A stretch of DNA of 64,000 nt, taken from positions 1 to 64,000 of the forward strand of contig NZ_JAPCHX010000001.1 in the NCBI RefSeq assembly GCF_026107415.2, given 5' to 3'. Every line of letters begins with the position of its first letter. Position 1 is the first letter of the stretch. The notes beneath the pieces are model-generated. The model saw nothing but the letters and a program-made list of their open reading frames with translations. It did no database searches and had not been told where the DNA came from. Source of the stretch: Microbacterium sp. MPKO10 (GTDB lineage Bacteria > Actinomycetota > Actinomycetes > Actinomycetales > Microbacteriaceae). Positions 32,716-41,700 of this stretch are shown here, piece after piece. The position numbers were made by a program, and so were the translations under genes.

Positions 32716-33728
32716 CGACGGCCTCCGTCTTCCTTGCCACCGGCCAGGCGGTTCACGGTGAACACGACAGCGGCGAAGATCAGAGTGATGGCAGCGAGAA
32801 TGACACCCATCGCGCTCGCGTAGCCGAACTTGCCATGCGAGAACGCGGCCTCGAACAGGTATTGGCTCATCACTAGTGTTGAGTTGGCTGGCCCGCCATT
32901 GGGGTTCAGGGCAGCCATATAGACAAACGCGTCAAGCGCCATGATGCCGACGTAAATGTACGCGGTCTGGATGTTGTCGCGAATCAGCGGGATCGTAATC
33001 GAGACTGCTGTGCGGAATCGTCCCGCGCCATCCAGCCTGACCGCCTCAAAGGTTTCGGCGGGAATTCCCTTGATGGAGGCGATGAACAGCACCATGTAGA
33101 AGCCGACGAAGCCCCAGATGATCACGAATACCGAGACACCCATCGCTGTTCGCTCGTCGCCGAGCCAGGGGAACGACTCGAACATGTCGAGCCCGAACAT
33201 CCGCAGGAAGCCGTTCACGAGCCCTTCGGGCCCGAAGATTTGCGCCCACATGAGGCCGATGATGATTCCGGGAATCACGTAGGGGAAGAACGACACGACG
33301 CGGTAGAAGCTCGATGCCTTGAGACCGCGAGTCTGTCCGTGGCTCGGACCGCCGACGGTGATCATCGTGGCGAAGAGCAGGGCGAGCGACAGCGTGATCA
33401 GCGGAACCACGATGGCCAGGAAGATGTTGTTCCCCATGGCCTTCATGAACTGGTCATCCTGAAAGAGGTTGACGTAGTTCTGCACTCCGATGAAATTCAT
33501 CGTTTGAGAGAAGCCCGACCAGTCAGTGAGTGAATAATACGCGGCCTGGACGAACGGCGAGATGACGAAGATCACAAAGATCGCCAACGGCAATCCGAGA
33601 AACACCGCCATAAAGCTGACGTAATCGAACGTGAGCTTACGCCGGCGCCGCCGGGGGGCCTTCTGGCCCCCCGGCTTGCCCAGGGTCGCGGCTATCGCGT
33701 TCCCCGGGTCGGCACCGGCCGCTGTCAC
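32712..33728 (-). CDS. Amino-sugar ABC transporter permease (NgcF-like)
   Basis: 338 residues, MalF-type, with about six helices after a basic N-terminus (RRRRR near residue 30). GTG at 33728 overlaps the binding-protein stop (GTGA). EAA loop: IPAETFEAVRLDGAGRFRTA. It overlaps the next permease by 4 bases, so the three genes are translationally coupled. Confidence 0.85.
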   Translation of the reverse strand: MTAAGADPGNAIAATLGKPGGQKAPRRRRRKLTFDYVSFMAVFLGLPLAIFVIFVISPFVQAAYYSLTDWSGFSQTMNFIGVQNYVNLFQDDQFMKAMGNNIFLAIVVPLITLSLALLFATMITVGGPSHGQTRGLKASSFYRVVSFFPYVIPGIIIGLMWAQIFGPEGLVNGFLRMFGLDMFESFPWLGDERTAMGVSVFVIIWGFVGFYMVLFIASIKGIPAETFEAVRLDGAGRFRTAVSITIPLIRDNIQTAYIYVGIMALDAFVYMAALNPNGGPANSTLVMSQYLFEAAFSHGKFGYASAMGVILAAITLIFAAVVFTVNRLAGGKEDGGRR

Positions 33729-35140
33729 TTGACTTCCACCTTGTCGATCGAATCGTCGTTGCGCACCTTGTCGGTGATCTTCTGAAGACCATCCGTCAGG
33801 TCTGCAACGCTCATCTTGCCGGCGAGGAACTGGTTCCACAGCGTGAGCTGGTCGCCATTCATGCCATACAGGTCGACGAACTTCCAGTTGTAGATGTTCT
33901 CACCAGCCGCGTCGAGCATGTCGGTCTGCGACACGAGTGCCGTCGAACCGAATCCGTCATCGGGAACGAGCCCCTTGACGATCGTGGGAGCCAGCTTCGT
34001 CTTGGCGAAGTTGGTTGCGGCGTCCTTCGAGAGCATCACACGCAGCAGTTCCTTACCGCCGGCGACGTTCTTGGCCTGGGATGGCACGATGAAGGGCTCA
34101 CCGGCCGTGGCACGCACGGCTTCGGCGGGCATCTTGGCGTTCTCATCGAGGGCGGGCGTCGGGAAGCCCGTCATCTCAAAGCCGTCTTTCGTCTGATCCT
34201 TCATCTCGTTCTCGATCCACGAGCCCGAGGGGTAGAGGATCGCCGCCTGGTCCTGACTCCACTGCGCTTGAGCCGCCGTGAACTGCGTTCCCGCACCACC
34301 CGGCTTCACATACCCGGCGTCAATGATCTCTTTGAAGGCATTGAAGACGTCTTGAATGGCTTGCTTCGACCAGCAGCCTTCCTCAAGGTTCTCCAGGGCG
34401 AGACGAACTTCGTCGCCACCCTGCTTGATGGCGGCACCGATGGACATCGTCTGGTAGTAGGTGGCGGCTTCCTTGCCCCAGCAGAACAGGTACTTGCCAT
34501 CTTCCTTCGCCTTGGCGCCGAGGTCCTTGAGGTCGGCCCACGTCGTGGGAACCTCCCAGCCCTTCTCTTTGAAGAGGCTCGCGGAGTACCAGACGCCGTA
34601 GATCGTCATGACGTAGTTCACCGCGGCGAACTTGTCGCCGTACGTGCCCGGGTCGAGCGCCCCCGCATACAGCGTGTCGCGGATCGTGTCGCCCTCGAGG
34701 TTCTTGGCGTCGATGACGTCGGTGAGGTCTTCGATCTGGTCCATGATGGTGCTGAACCCGATCTGGTCGGCTCCGGAGTTGTCGATGAGGTCTGGCGGGT
34801 TTCCCCCGACGAATCGTGGCTGAAGCTCCTGGGTGATCTTGGTCGATGCCGAGACCTTTGTGGTGACGCCGTCATGGTTCTTGTCGAGAACCTTCGCGGC
34901 GTACTCAACGTAGTCGACGCCGTAGCCGCCGTCGAAGATGACGGCATCAATCTTGGTGTCGGTGGCGAGGCCGAAGGGGTTGTCTGCGGTGACGTCCCCC
35001 TTGGGTCCGGCATCGCCGCCTCCTCCGCCGCCGCCCGTGGCGCACGACGCGAGTGTTGTGGAGAACGGGATCAGCACCGCTGCTGCCACCGCTCCCCGCA
35101 GGACGTTCCTGCGATTGACAGAGACGTTTTCGATATTCAT
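33725..35140 (-). CDS. Amino-sugar ABC transporter substrate-binding protein (NgcE-like)
   Basis: 471 residues. ATG at 35140. The N-terminus has a twin-arginine (NRRNVLRG, residues 9-16), a hydrophobic stretch and a lipobox LASC at Cys33 followed by a glycine run; export by Tat with lipidation is likely. The overall sequence and the NRRNVLRGA start resemble the NgcE family that binds N-acetylglucosamine and N,N'-diacetylchitobiose. Neighbours (SIS protein, RpiR regulator, BadF-type kinase) suit amino-sugar use. No ATPase gene is present. Confidence 0.82.
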   Translation of the reverse strand: MNIENVSVNRRNVLRGAVAAAVLIPFSTTLASCATGGGGGGGDAGPKGDVTADNPFGLATDTKIDAVIFDGGYGVDYVEYAAKVLDKNHDGVTTKVSASTKITQELQPRFVGGNPPDLIDNSGADQIGFSTIMDQIEDLTDVIDAKNLEGDTIRDTLYAGALDPGTYGDKFAAVNYVMTIYGVWYSASLFKEKGWEVPTTWADLKDLGAKAKEDGKYLFCWGKEAATYYQTMSIGAAIKQGGDEVRLALENLEEGCWSKQAIQDVFNAFKEIIDAGYVKPGGAGTQFTAAQAQWSQDQAAILYPSGSWIENEMKDQTKDGFEMTGFPTPALDENAKMPAEAVRATAGEPFIVPSQAKNVAGGKELLRVMLSKDAATNFAKTKLAPTIVKGLVPDDGFGSTALVSQTDMLDAAGENIYNWKFVDLYGMNGDQLTLWNQFLAGKMSVADLTDGLQKITDKVRNDDSIDKVEVK

Positions 35141-35186
35141 CGTGGTGTCTACCTTCCAGTTTCAGGGGGTGTTTCGGGTGTGAGAC

Positions 35187-35214
35187 GGCCGAGATCGTGT
35201 GCTGTGACTCGGCC
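35187..35214 (-). terminator. Hairpin upstream of the ngcE-like gene
   Basis: A 7-bp stem (GGCCGAG with CTCGGCC) and a 14-base loop lie 10 bases past the stop of the SIS gene. It is modest, and may separate expression of the regulator-SIS pair from the importer. Confidence 0.4.
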
Positions 35215-35222
35215 GCGCGCCC

Positions 35223-35978
35223 TCAGGCGCCTCGGCGGATCCGATCGCGATACAGATCCTCCAGTGCATGATTGTGCTCGTCACCTCCAGGGATGTTCGC
35301 CGAGATATACATCGGGGGCACGCCCCCCGATTCTGAGAGACGCTGGGCTACGCCAATCGTCAGCAGCTGCGCGATGAACGCCGCCGTGATCGATGAGATG
35401 GCGCCAGCCGAGACGCCGTCCGCGATCTCGAGCGTCGCGTCGCCGTATGGCGCCAGGTTGTCGATCACTACATCCGCGATTTCACTGAGACGCTTGCCAC
35501 TCGGATGCTTCGGCTCGACGGCCGCGGTGTGCTGAAGGCTCGTGACGGCGATGACCGGGTGCCCCAGTTCTTTCGCCTTGAGCGCGACGCCGACAATTGA
35601 GCCGTTGACACCCGAGTTCGACGCGATGATGAAAACGTCGTCCGGCCCGGTTAGCGACACGTCGAACAGTTCGTCGACCACACCAGCCTGCCGCTCCAGC
35701 CCGGAGCCGATGAGCTCGTCTGCGCTGCGCCCGCCCCAGAGAGCGATGTCACGCAGGGCGATCTTGTTGGTCGGGATGAGCCCGCCGGCACGTCCGGCGA
35801 TCTCCATGGCGAACGCTTCGGAGTGCCCCGTCCCGAACGCCTGCACAACACCGCCCGCGTCGATGGCGCCGACCATCAGCGCGATGGCCTCGTCAAGCGC
35901 CCCCGCCTCAGCATCCGTCGCAAGCGTTGACAGCCGCGATGTCGCTTGGGCGAGAAAATCGGTGGGTGAGACAGTCAT
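35223..35978 (-). CDS. SIS-domain sugar isomerase-type protein
   Basis: 251 residues, SIS domain of the UPF0309 kind. Phosphosugar-binding motifs: VVQAFGTGHSEAFAMEIAGR near residue 42, and IIASNSGVNGSIVGVALKAK. It should bind a phosphorylated amino sugar in the cytosol; reaction unknown (isomerase, etherase or regulatory). The ATG at 35978 overlaps the regulator stop by 4 bases. Confidence 0.85.
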   Translation of the reverse strand: MTVSPTDFLAQATSRLSTLATDAEAGALDEAIALMVGAIDAGGVVQAFGTGHSEAFAMEIAGRAGGLIPTNKIALRDIALWGGRSADELIGSGLERQAGVVDELFDVSLTGPDDVFIIASNSGVNGSIVGVALKAKELGHPVIAVTSLQHTAAVEPKHPSGKRLSEIADVVIDNLAPYGDATLEIADGVSAGAISSITAAFIAQLLTIGVAQRLSESGGVPPMYISANIPGGDEHNHALEDLYRDRIRRGA

Positions 35979-36934
35979 TCGGTGGGCTCCTTGATGCGCA
36001 GTGTTGGTCGGTCGTGTGTGCGGGTCGGACGCTGAGGGCGACGATGCCCTGAGACGGCCATAGCGGATGCCGCAAGCCGCGTCGCGGTGTCAGCGAAGCT
36101 CTCTTGCGCGACGAGGAGATAGATCAGGTCGAGCACCATCAGCTGCGAGTGCTTGGCAGAGAGGTCATCCGGCTGCAGGTACGGGTCCGGTGCTGCCGTT
36201 CCGAGCGTGACATCGGCGACGTCGGCGAGCGGCGAGGTCGACTCGTGCGTGATGGCGACGGTGAAAGCACCGGCGGATGCTGCCTGCGAGAGCATCTGGA
36301 TCGTCTCGTCTGTGCGCCCGGAGTTCGAGATTCCGATGGCCACCGAGTTCTTCGACTGCAGCGCAGCGCTCGTGAGCCCGCCGTGAACTTCCTGCCAATA
36401 GTGCGCGCTCACGCCGATGCGGTAGAGGCGCGCCTGCAACTCTTCAGCCATGACGCCGCTGCCGCCGATGCCGTAGATGTCGAGGTGCCGGCACGTCGCG
36501 ATCGCCCGCGCAACGCTCTGCACCTCGTCGAGATCGACGAGACCCGCCGTCGTCTCGAGCGCGCGCACGTGCTCGTTGAGAAGAGTCCTGACAACCTCGC
36601 GCGGCGTGTCTTCCGGATGAAACTCGCGACCGATGTCTGCCCGCCAGGATTCGTGCGCGTCGCCGCGCCCGATGTCTGAGGCGACGCCCACACGGAACTG
36701 CGTGTAGCCGGAGTAGCCGATCACCCGGCAGAATCGCGTCACCGTCGCGGCCGAGGTTCCGGCCTTTTCAGCCAGTTCGGTGATCGAGAGGTCAATGGGC
36801 GCTGACGGTGTCTCGAGAAGAACCTCGGCGATCTTCGCCATGGCCGCAGGCATGTCGGGCAGGCTCGCCTGCACACGGCTGGAAACAGTCGTACCGTTTC
36901 CGCTGCCGTTGACCTGTGACACCATTGCCTTCAT
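35975..36934 (-). CDS. RpiR/MurR-family transcriptional regulator
   Basis: 319 residues. The N-terminal RpiR helix-turn-helix includes ITELAEKAGTSAATVTRFCRVIGYSGY; the SIS domain carries IYGIGGSGVMAEELQARL and AIGISNSGRTDETIQML. Members sense phosphosugars. It diverges from the kinase gene and is cotranscribed with the SIS gene, so it probably controls this amino-sugar locus. The start is uncertain, as an ATG four codons in is equally plausible. Confidence 0.88.
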   Translation of the reverse strand: MKAMVSQVNGSGNGTTVSSRVQASLPDMPAAMAKIAEVLLETPSAPIDLSITELAEKAGTSAATVTRFCRVIGYSGYTQFRVGVASDIGRGDAHESWRADIGREFHPEDTPREVVRTLLNEHVRALETTAGLVDLDEVQSVARAIATCRHLDIYGIGGSGVMAEELQARLYRIGVSAHYWQEVHGGLTSAALQSKNSVAIGISNSGRTDETIQMLSQAASAGAFTVAITHESTSPLADVADVTLGTAAPDPYLQPDDLSAKHSQLMVLDLIYLLVAQESFADTATRLAASAMAVSGHRRPQRPTRTHDRPTLRIKEPTE

Positions 36935-36972
36935 GAAAACTCGCTCGCCGTTGGGAGATTTGTATGAAAACT
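36933..36972. promoter_or_regulatory. Candidate RpiR operator: ATGAAAACT direct repeats
   Basis: ATGAAAACT occurs at 36933-36941 and 36964-36972, 31 bases (three helical turns) apart, in the gap between the RpiR gene and the divergent kinase. The region 36960-36985 is AT-rich against its surroundings. Confidence 0.35.
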
Positions 36973-37026
36973 ATTCTTATTCTGGGCGAACGTCAACTCA
37001 GCTCCAGTCACGAATAGGTAACGAAC

Positions 37027-38001
37027 ATGCTTCAGATCGGTCTTGATGCGGGCGGAACGTCCACTCGCGCGACAGTCGTCACAGCAGATGGCAGATGTGT
37101 CGGATACGCGAAAGGATCCGGCGGAAACCCGATCTCATCGGGGAAAGAGCGAGCACTCGCGTCGATCACAACGACGATTGATCGGGCACTCGAGCAGGCA
37201 GAAAGCAGCGTCCACGACGTCGACGTCATCGTCGCGGCAATGGCGGGGAGCAACGCAGACGATCGGCAGGGATGGTTGCTCGAAGCACTCGCCGCTCGAG
37301 GCTTCTCTGGCCGTCTGGGAATCGATTCCGATCTTCTCGCAACATATTTTTCAGGGGCATTTTCATCATTTGGATACGCCATCGTGTCCGGAACCGGCGC
37401 CGCCGTCATCCGGGTCGAGAACGGCCAGCTTGCCGCGACGAGCGACGGTCTCGGCTGGCTGCTTGGCGATGCCGGAAGTGGCTTCTGGATCGGCCACCAG
37501 GTCACGCTTGCCGCCCTCGCCCACGTTGACGGGCGGGGGCCGGCGACGGCGCTGACACCCCGCCTGATGGATGAGCTCGGTGTCGCGCCAGGCGGCACAC
37601 GCTCGAATGGCCGACCCGCCGAGCTTCCGCGGATGATCGGCGCCCTGTATGCGATGCGGCCCGTTGAGCTCGCACAGTTTGCGCCGCTGGCCTTCGCCGA
37701 ATCAGAGGATGCTGTGGCCCGCAGCATCCTCGACCAGGCGGGTACACTGCTGGCACACTCGGTCGACGCCGTGCACACGCAGCCAGGACCCCTCGTCATT
37801 GGCGGAAGCGTGCTCGCGCAGCCCGGGCGGCTGACCACGACCTTCCACGACGAGCTGGCCGCGCGCGGCATCACACCCGAGATCTCCCCCGTCGCCGATG
37901 GAGCGGTGGGCTCGGCCCTCCTCGCCCTGAGGGAGGCGGGAACCAACATCACAGGCGACCTGTATCACTCAGTGACGGACAGCCTCGCCCGCCTGCGCTG
38001 A
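37027..38001 (+). CDS. BadF/BadG-type sugar kinase, probable N-acetylglucosamine kinase
   Basis: 324 residues. The N-terminal phosphate motif is GLDAGGTSTRATVV. Further family motifs are SGTGAAVIRVENGQ, LGWLLGDAGSGFWIGHQ and a late VIGGSV. It belongs to the BcrA/BadF ATPase group that includes eukaryotic-type GlcNAc kinases. ATG at 37027 with AGGTAA upstream. Beside the NgcEFG-like importer it would phosphorylate incoming amino sugar. NagA and NagB are not in the window. Confidence 0.82.
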   Translation: MLQIGLDAGGTSTRATVVTADGRCVGYAKGSGGNPISSGKERALASITTTIDRALEQAESSVHDVDVIVAAMAGSNADDRQGWLLEALAARGFSGRLGIDSDLLATYFSGAFSSFGYAIVSGTGAAVIRVENGQLAATSDGLGWLLGDAGSGFWIGHQVTLAALAHVDGRGPATALTPRLMDELGVAPGGTRSNGRPAELPRMIGALYAMRPVELAQFAPLAFAESEDAVARSILDQAGTLLAHSVDAVHTQPGPLVIGGSVLAQPGRLTTTFHDELAARGITPEISPVADGAVGSALLALREAGTNITGDLYHSVTDSLARLR

Positions 38002-38107
38002 TACCGGGCACGGCCCCGTACCCGTCTTCCCCGATCCACTGCCGGGCACATGCCGGCCGGGGCGTTCTCTGCCACAATAGGAGAGACACAGACGAAAGGG
38101 TGTGGCG

Positions 38108-38218
38108 ATGTCGATGGAACTCGTGTTGTGGCTGATCCTCGGTGCGATCGGAGTCGTCGGCGGTGGTCTCGGGCTCGCAGCCAGCATCGCACTCGCACGC
38201 GGCGGATACCGCGGCTAG
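38108..38218 (+). CDS. 36-residue hydrophobic membrane peptide
   Basis: A small gene reading MSMELVLWLILGAIGVVGGG, then LGLAASIALARGGYRG and TAG. AAAGGG lies 8 bases upstream of the ATG. A single helix with glycine-rich core covers residues 5 to 29, with a short basic end. It stands alone 107 bases past the kinase gene and before a LacI gene. The codon third positions are strongly G/C as in the neighbours, which supports coding. Function unknown. Confidence 0.6.
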   Translation: MSMELVLWLILGAIGVVGGGLGLAASIALARGGYRG

Positions 38219-38279
38219 CCGTACACTCGTCTCCATCACCGCGTGCTCACACGTGCGCGCCGACGCGTGAGGAGCCGTC

Positions 38280-39302
38280 GTGGAATCAGCATCCCCCGTC
38301 ACCCTGAATGATGTGGCAGACGAGGCAGGAGTCTCGCTGGCCACAGCATCCCGTGTTCTCAACGGCAGCACGCGCAAGGTGGCCGACTCGTACCGCGAAC
38401 GCGTGATGGCGGCCGCCCAGAGGCTGGGCTACGCGCCGAACATCTCGGCACAGGCGATGGCGCGAGGGCGCGCGAACATCATCGGGCTGCTCGTCGGCGA
38501 CATCGCGGACCCCTACTTCTCGGCGATCACGTCCGGCGCTATGGCGGCAGCCGAGGAAGCTGGTCTTGTCGTGACCGTCGCCGTGACCGGGCGGGATGCT
38601 GAGCGAGAGCTCAGGACCGTGCGGGCACTGCGCGGGCAGCGGCCCCGCGCGATCGTGCTCGCCGGATCACGGTTCTCAGACGCAACGCTCGACGACGAGT
38701 TGACGGCAGAGCTCGACGGGTTCCGGTCGACGGGCGGACAGGTCGTGTTCATCAGTCAGAGCGGCCTCGGGTTCGACACCGTGCGAATCGAGAACACCGG
38801 CGCCTCGCGCGATCTCGGGGAGCGCATGGCCTCGCTCGGCTACCGACGCGTCGCCATCGTGGCGGGCCCGGAGCCCCTGATCACATCGACCGAGCGCGCC
38901 GCCGGTTTCGCCGAGGGGTTCGCGCGGGGCGGGGGCGAGATCGTGCGCACGGTGCGTGGCGACTTCAACAGAGACGGCGGCTTTGCGGCGGGTGAGCAGC
39001 TGGCAGCATCCGGGGTCTCTGACATCGACATCGTCTTCGCCGCGAGCGACATCATGGCCGTCGGGGCGATGTCTGCCCTGCGGCAGGCCGGAGTCACGCC
39101 GGGAGCGGACGTCGGAATCGCCGGATTCGACGATATCTCGACGGCGCGGGACGTCACTCCCCCACTCACGACCGTGGCGATCCCCCTCGAGTCGATCGGG
39201 CGCAGCGCCGTCGAGCAGGCCCTGCGCACCGACGGCGGGGAAGCTCCGGCCCCCGTGAGCGGGCCCATTCTCGTGCGGGAGAGCACCCCTCTGCGCACGT
39301 AG
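38280..39302 (+). CDS. LacI-family transcriptional regulator
   Basis: 340 residues. GTG at 38280 with GAGGAG 6 bases upstream. Helix-turn-helix at the N-terminus: LNDVADEAGVSLATASRVLNGST. Effector domain from IIGLLVGDIADPYFSAITSG to GIAGFDDISTARDVTPPLTTVAIP. Its target is not obvious. The nearest LacI-like operator is at 40479-40492 before the dehydrogenase operon on the same strand, with one gene in between. Confidence 0.88.
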   Translation: MESASPVTLNDVADEAGVSLATASRVLNGSTRKVADSYRERVMAAAQRLGYAPNISAQAMARGRANIIGLLVGDIADPYFSAITSGAMAAAEEAGLVVTVAVTGRDAERELRTVRALRGQRPRAIVLAGSRFSDATLDDELTAELDGFRSTGGQVVFISQSGLGFDTVRIENTGASRDLGERMASLGYRRVAIVAGPEPLITSTERAAGFAEGFARGGGEIVRTVRGDFNRDGGFAAGEQLAASGVSDIDIVFAASDIMAVGAMSALRQAGVTPGADVGIAGFDDISTARDVTPPLTTVAIPLESIGRSAVEQALRTDGGEAPAPVSGPILVRESTPLRT

Positions 39303-39468
39303 TGTCTGCGCGGTGATGGCGTCAGCTGGCTGGTAGACCACGTGTTCGCCTGCCTGAGCGGGCGACGGTGAACTGCGCGCAACCAGCCCGACCCCACCCA
39401 TGAGCCGTCTCGCGAGAGCACGCCCGCTCGGCCCTGCCGCACGATGATGCGCGCGCCCGACCGGGCCG

Positions 39469-40281
39469 TCAGCCGATCGACAGCCCCGTCGAGAGCACGA
39501 GCAGGTTGACAGCCACGATGATGACGGCGATCACGATGCCCGTGACCGGCACGCGCGGCAGAGTCAGCGGTTCGCTTGCCACGGACTCCGGCTGACGCTT
39601 TCGCGCTCCTGTTGTAAACGGCATCGCCATGGGCGAGAACACTCCGAGGGCGAAGGTGCCCATGAGTACAGCGAAAATCTCGCCTCCCGAGAAGTTGCTG
39701 CCCGCGATCAGCAGATTGGCACCGCACAGTGCCAGCATTACAAGGGTGCCGAAGATCCAGGGGTAGAACGTGAAGCAGCGCAGAGCATCCAGGTCGCCCG
39801 ACGTGTGCCGCAGGGCGACGGAGGCGAAAGCGCGGGCGAGCAGAACGTAGCCGAGCGCCCCGACGGCGAAGCAGGCAAGAGAGACGACGACCGGCGCCCC
39901 GAGCGATTCGGCCGTCGTGCCCGTGTCACCGACTCCGAATGGGGTGAGCACGAGGTAGCCGACCCCCTCCATCACCGAGGTGAAGGCCACCCAGATCCAG
40001 AGCAGGTGCGCAAAGCCAGCCCGTCGACGAAACGGCTGGATCGCGAGCGCCAGCACACCGATGACAAGGCTGAATGCCGGGCCGGTGAGCGCTGCGATGG
40101 CAGCATCCGCAGTGTCTGGATCAGGGTGATGCGTGACGCCGAACGGATACAGTTCGTTGCCGTAGCCGAGCGCGAACCCGGCCACGACGTGCGACAGCTC
40201 GTGCAGTAGCACGACGATGAGCTGGGCGGCGATGAAGGCGACGGTGACAGAGAATATGACGGTTCGGCGCGATGCGGTCAT
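39469..40281 (-). CDS. M50-like membrane metallopeptidase family protein
   Basis: 270 residues, about six to seven transmembrane helices. ATG at 40281 with AAAGGTAG upstream. HELSH in the first helix (LLHELSHVVAGFAL) is the zinc motif of M50-type intramembrane proteases, and TGPAFSLVIGVLAL recalls the conserved Gly-Pro stretch of these families. A clear second-domain NxxPxxxLDG motif is not seen, so peptidase activity is uncertain. The approx. 165 bases between the LacI gene and this gene hold nothing I can identify. Confidence 0.7.
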   Translation of the reverse strand: MTASRRTVIFSVTVAFIAAQLIVVLLHELSHVVAGFALGYGNELYPFGVTHHPDPDTADAAIAALTGPAFSLVIGVLALAIQPFRRRAGFAHLLWIWVAFTSVMEGVGYLVLTPFGVGDTGTTAESLGAPVVVSLACFAVGALGYVLLARAFASVALRHTSGDLDALRCFTFYPWIFGTLVMLALCGANLLIAGSNFSGGEIFAVLMGTFALGVFSPMAMPFTTGARKRQPESVASEPLTLPRVPVTGIVIAVIIVAVNLLVLSTGLSIG

Positions 40282-40447
40282 GGTTTCTACCTTTGCGCGA
40301 TTTGCCGAGCACGACAAGTGTGCAGCGCCTGGAGACAGCCTGAACCGCAGCGGGCGGCGGAGTCCCGAGCAGGCCACATCCGCCGCGCGCATCACGTCAA
40401 TTCTCCGGATGCTGTCGGGGAGAGCGACGCGGTCGATTTCCCCGTCG

Positions 40448-40492
40448 TTGCTGTCTCACAAAATCTGTCCTACACTTTGGTAAACGCTTTCC
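40448..40492 (+). promoter_or_regulatory. Promoter and LacI-type operator of the dehydrogenase operon
   Basis: TTGCTG (40448-40453), 17 bases, TACACT (40471-40476). GGTAAACGCTTTCC (40479-40492) follows at the expected transcription start; the AAACGCTT core matches LacI-family operators. Repression would block initiation. Confidence 0.6.
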
Positions 40493-40537
40493 CGCCACCG
40501 TTTGCGCGGAACCCGAAATCGACAGAAAGAGCTTCAC

Positions 40538-41689
40538 GTGTCAGAGACGACGATCGGCATCATCATGAACGGCGCTTCCGGGCGCATGGGCTACCGCCAG
40601 CACCTGTTGCGCTCCATCCTCGCGATTCGCGAGCAGGGCGGGGTGCTGCTTTCCGACGGCACTCGGGTTCAGGTGAAGCCGATTCTTGTCGGCCGCAGCG
40701 AAGCGAAGCTCGCCGAGCTGGCCCGGCGACACGACATCGCCGATTACACGACGGACCTGGATGCCGCTCTGGCCGACGACCAGTGGCAGATCTACGCCGA
40801 CTTCCTCGTCACCAAGGCCCGGGTTCCGGCGCTGAAGAAGGCGATCGCCGCGGGCAAGGCGATCTACACAGAGAAGCCGACGGCCGAGACCTTCGAAGAC
40901 GCCCTCGAGCTCGCCCGCCTCGCCCGAGACGCCGGCGTCAAGAACGGCGTTGTGCACGACAAGCTCTACCTGCCGGGGCTGCGCAAGCTGAAGCGCCTGA
41001 TCGACTCGGGCTTCTTCGGGCAGATCCTCTCGGTGCGCGGCGAATTCGGCTACTGGGTGTTCGAGGGCGACTGGCAGCCGGCTCAGCGCCCGAGCTGGAA
41101 CTACCGCTCAGAGGACGGCGGCGGAATCATCGTCGACATGTTCCCGCACTGGAACTACGTGCTCGAGAACCTCTTCGGCCGTGTGAAGACCGTGTATGCG
41201 CACGCCACGACAGAGATCCCCGAGCGCGTCGACGAGAACGGCAACCGCTACACCGCCACAGCCGACGACGCCGCGTACGCAGTATTCGAGCTGGACGGCG
41301 GGGTCACCGCACAGCTGAACTCCAGCTGGACGACGCGGGTGAACCGCGACGAGCTCGTCGAGTTTCAGGTGGACGGCACGCACGGCAGCGCTGTCGCCGG
41401 GTTGTTCGGCTGCAAGATCCAGCCGCGAAATGCCACGCCCAAGCCCGTGTGGAACCCCGACATCCCCGACACCCACGACTACGACGCCGACTGGCTTGAG
41501 TCGCCCGCAAACGACGAGTTCGAAAACGGCTTCAAGGTGCAGTGGGAGGAGTTCCTGCGCCACGTGCTCGAAGACGCACCCCACGAGTTCGACTTCCTCT
41601 CGGGCGCACGCGGCGTGCTCCTCGCCGAAGAGGGTCTCAAGAGCTCGGCAACAGGGCAGCGCATCGCACTCCCCGACGTCCAGATCTGA
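40538..41689 (+). CDS. Gfo/Idh/MocA-family oxidoreductase
   Basis: 383 residues. GTG at 40538, with GAAAGAG upstream. The N-terminus is a Rossmann domain, IGIIMNGASGRMGYRQHL; then the family motif AIYTEKPTAETFEDALELARLA (about residue 107) with the EKP lysine. These enzymes oxidise sugars or inositols with NAD(P). It heads an operon with a DUF993 protein and a TIM-barrel epimerase. Substrate unknown. Confidence 0.88.
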   Translation: MSETTIGIIMNGASGRMGYRQHLLRSILAIREQGGVLLSDGTRVQVKPILVGRSEAKLAELARRHDIADYTTDLDAALADDQWQIYADFLVTKARVPALKKAIAAGKAIYTEKPTAETFEDALELARLARDAGVKNGVVHDKLYLPGLRKLKRLIDSGFFGQILSVRGEFGYWVFEGDWQPAQRPSWNYRSEDGGGIIVDMFPHWNYVLENLFGRVKTVYAHATTEIPERVDENGNRYTATADDAAYAVFELDGGVTAQLNSSWTTRVNRDELVEFQVDGTHGSAVAGLFGCKIQPRNATPKPVWNPDIPDTHDYDADWLESPANDEFENGFKVQWEEFLRHVLEDAPHEFDFLSGARGVLLAEEGLKSSATGQRIALPDVQI

Positions 41690-41700
41690 AAGGCGCACCC

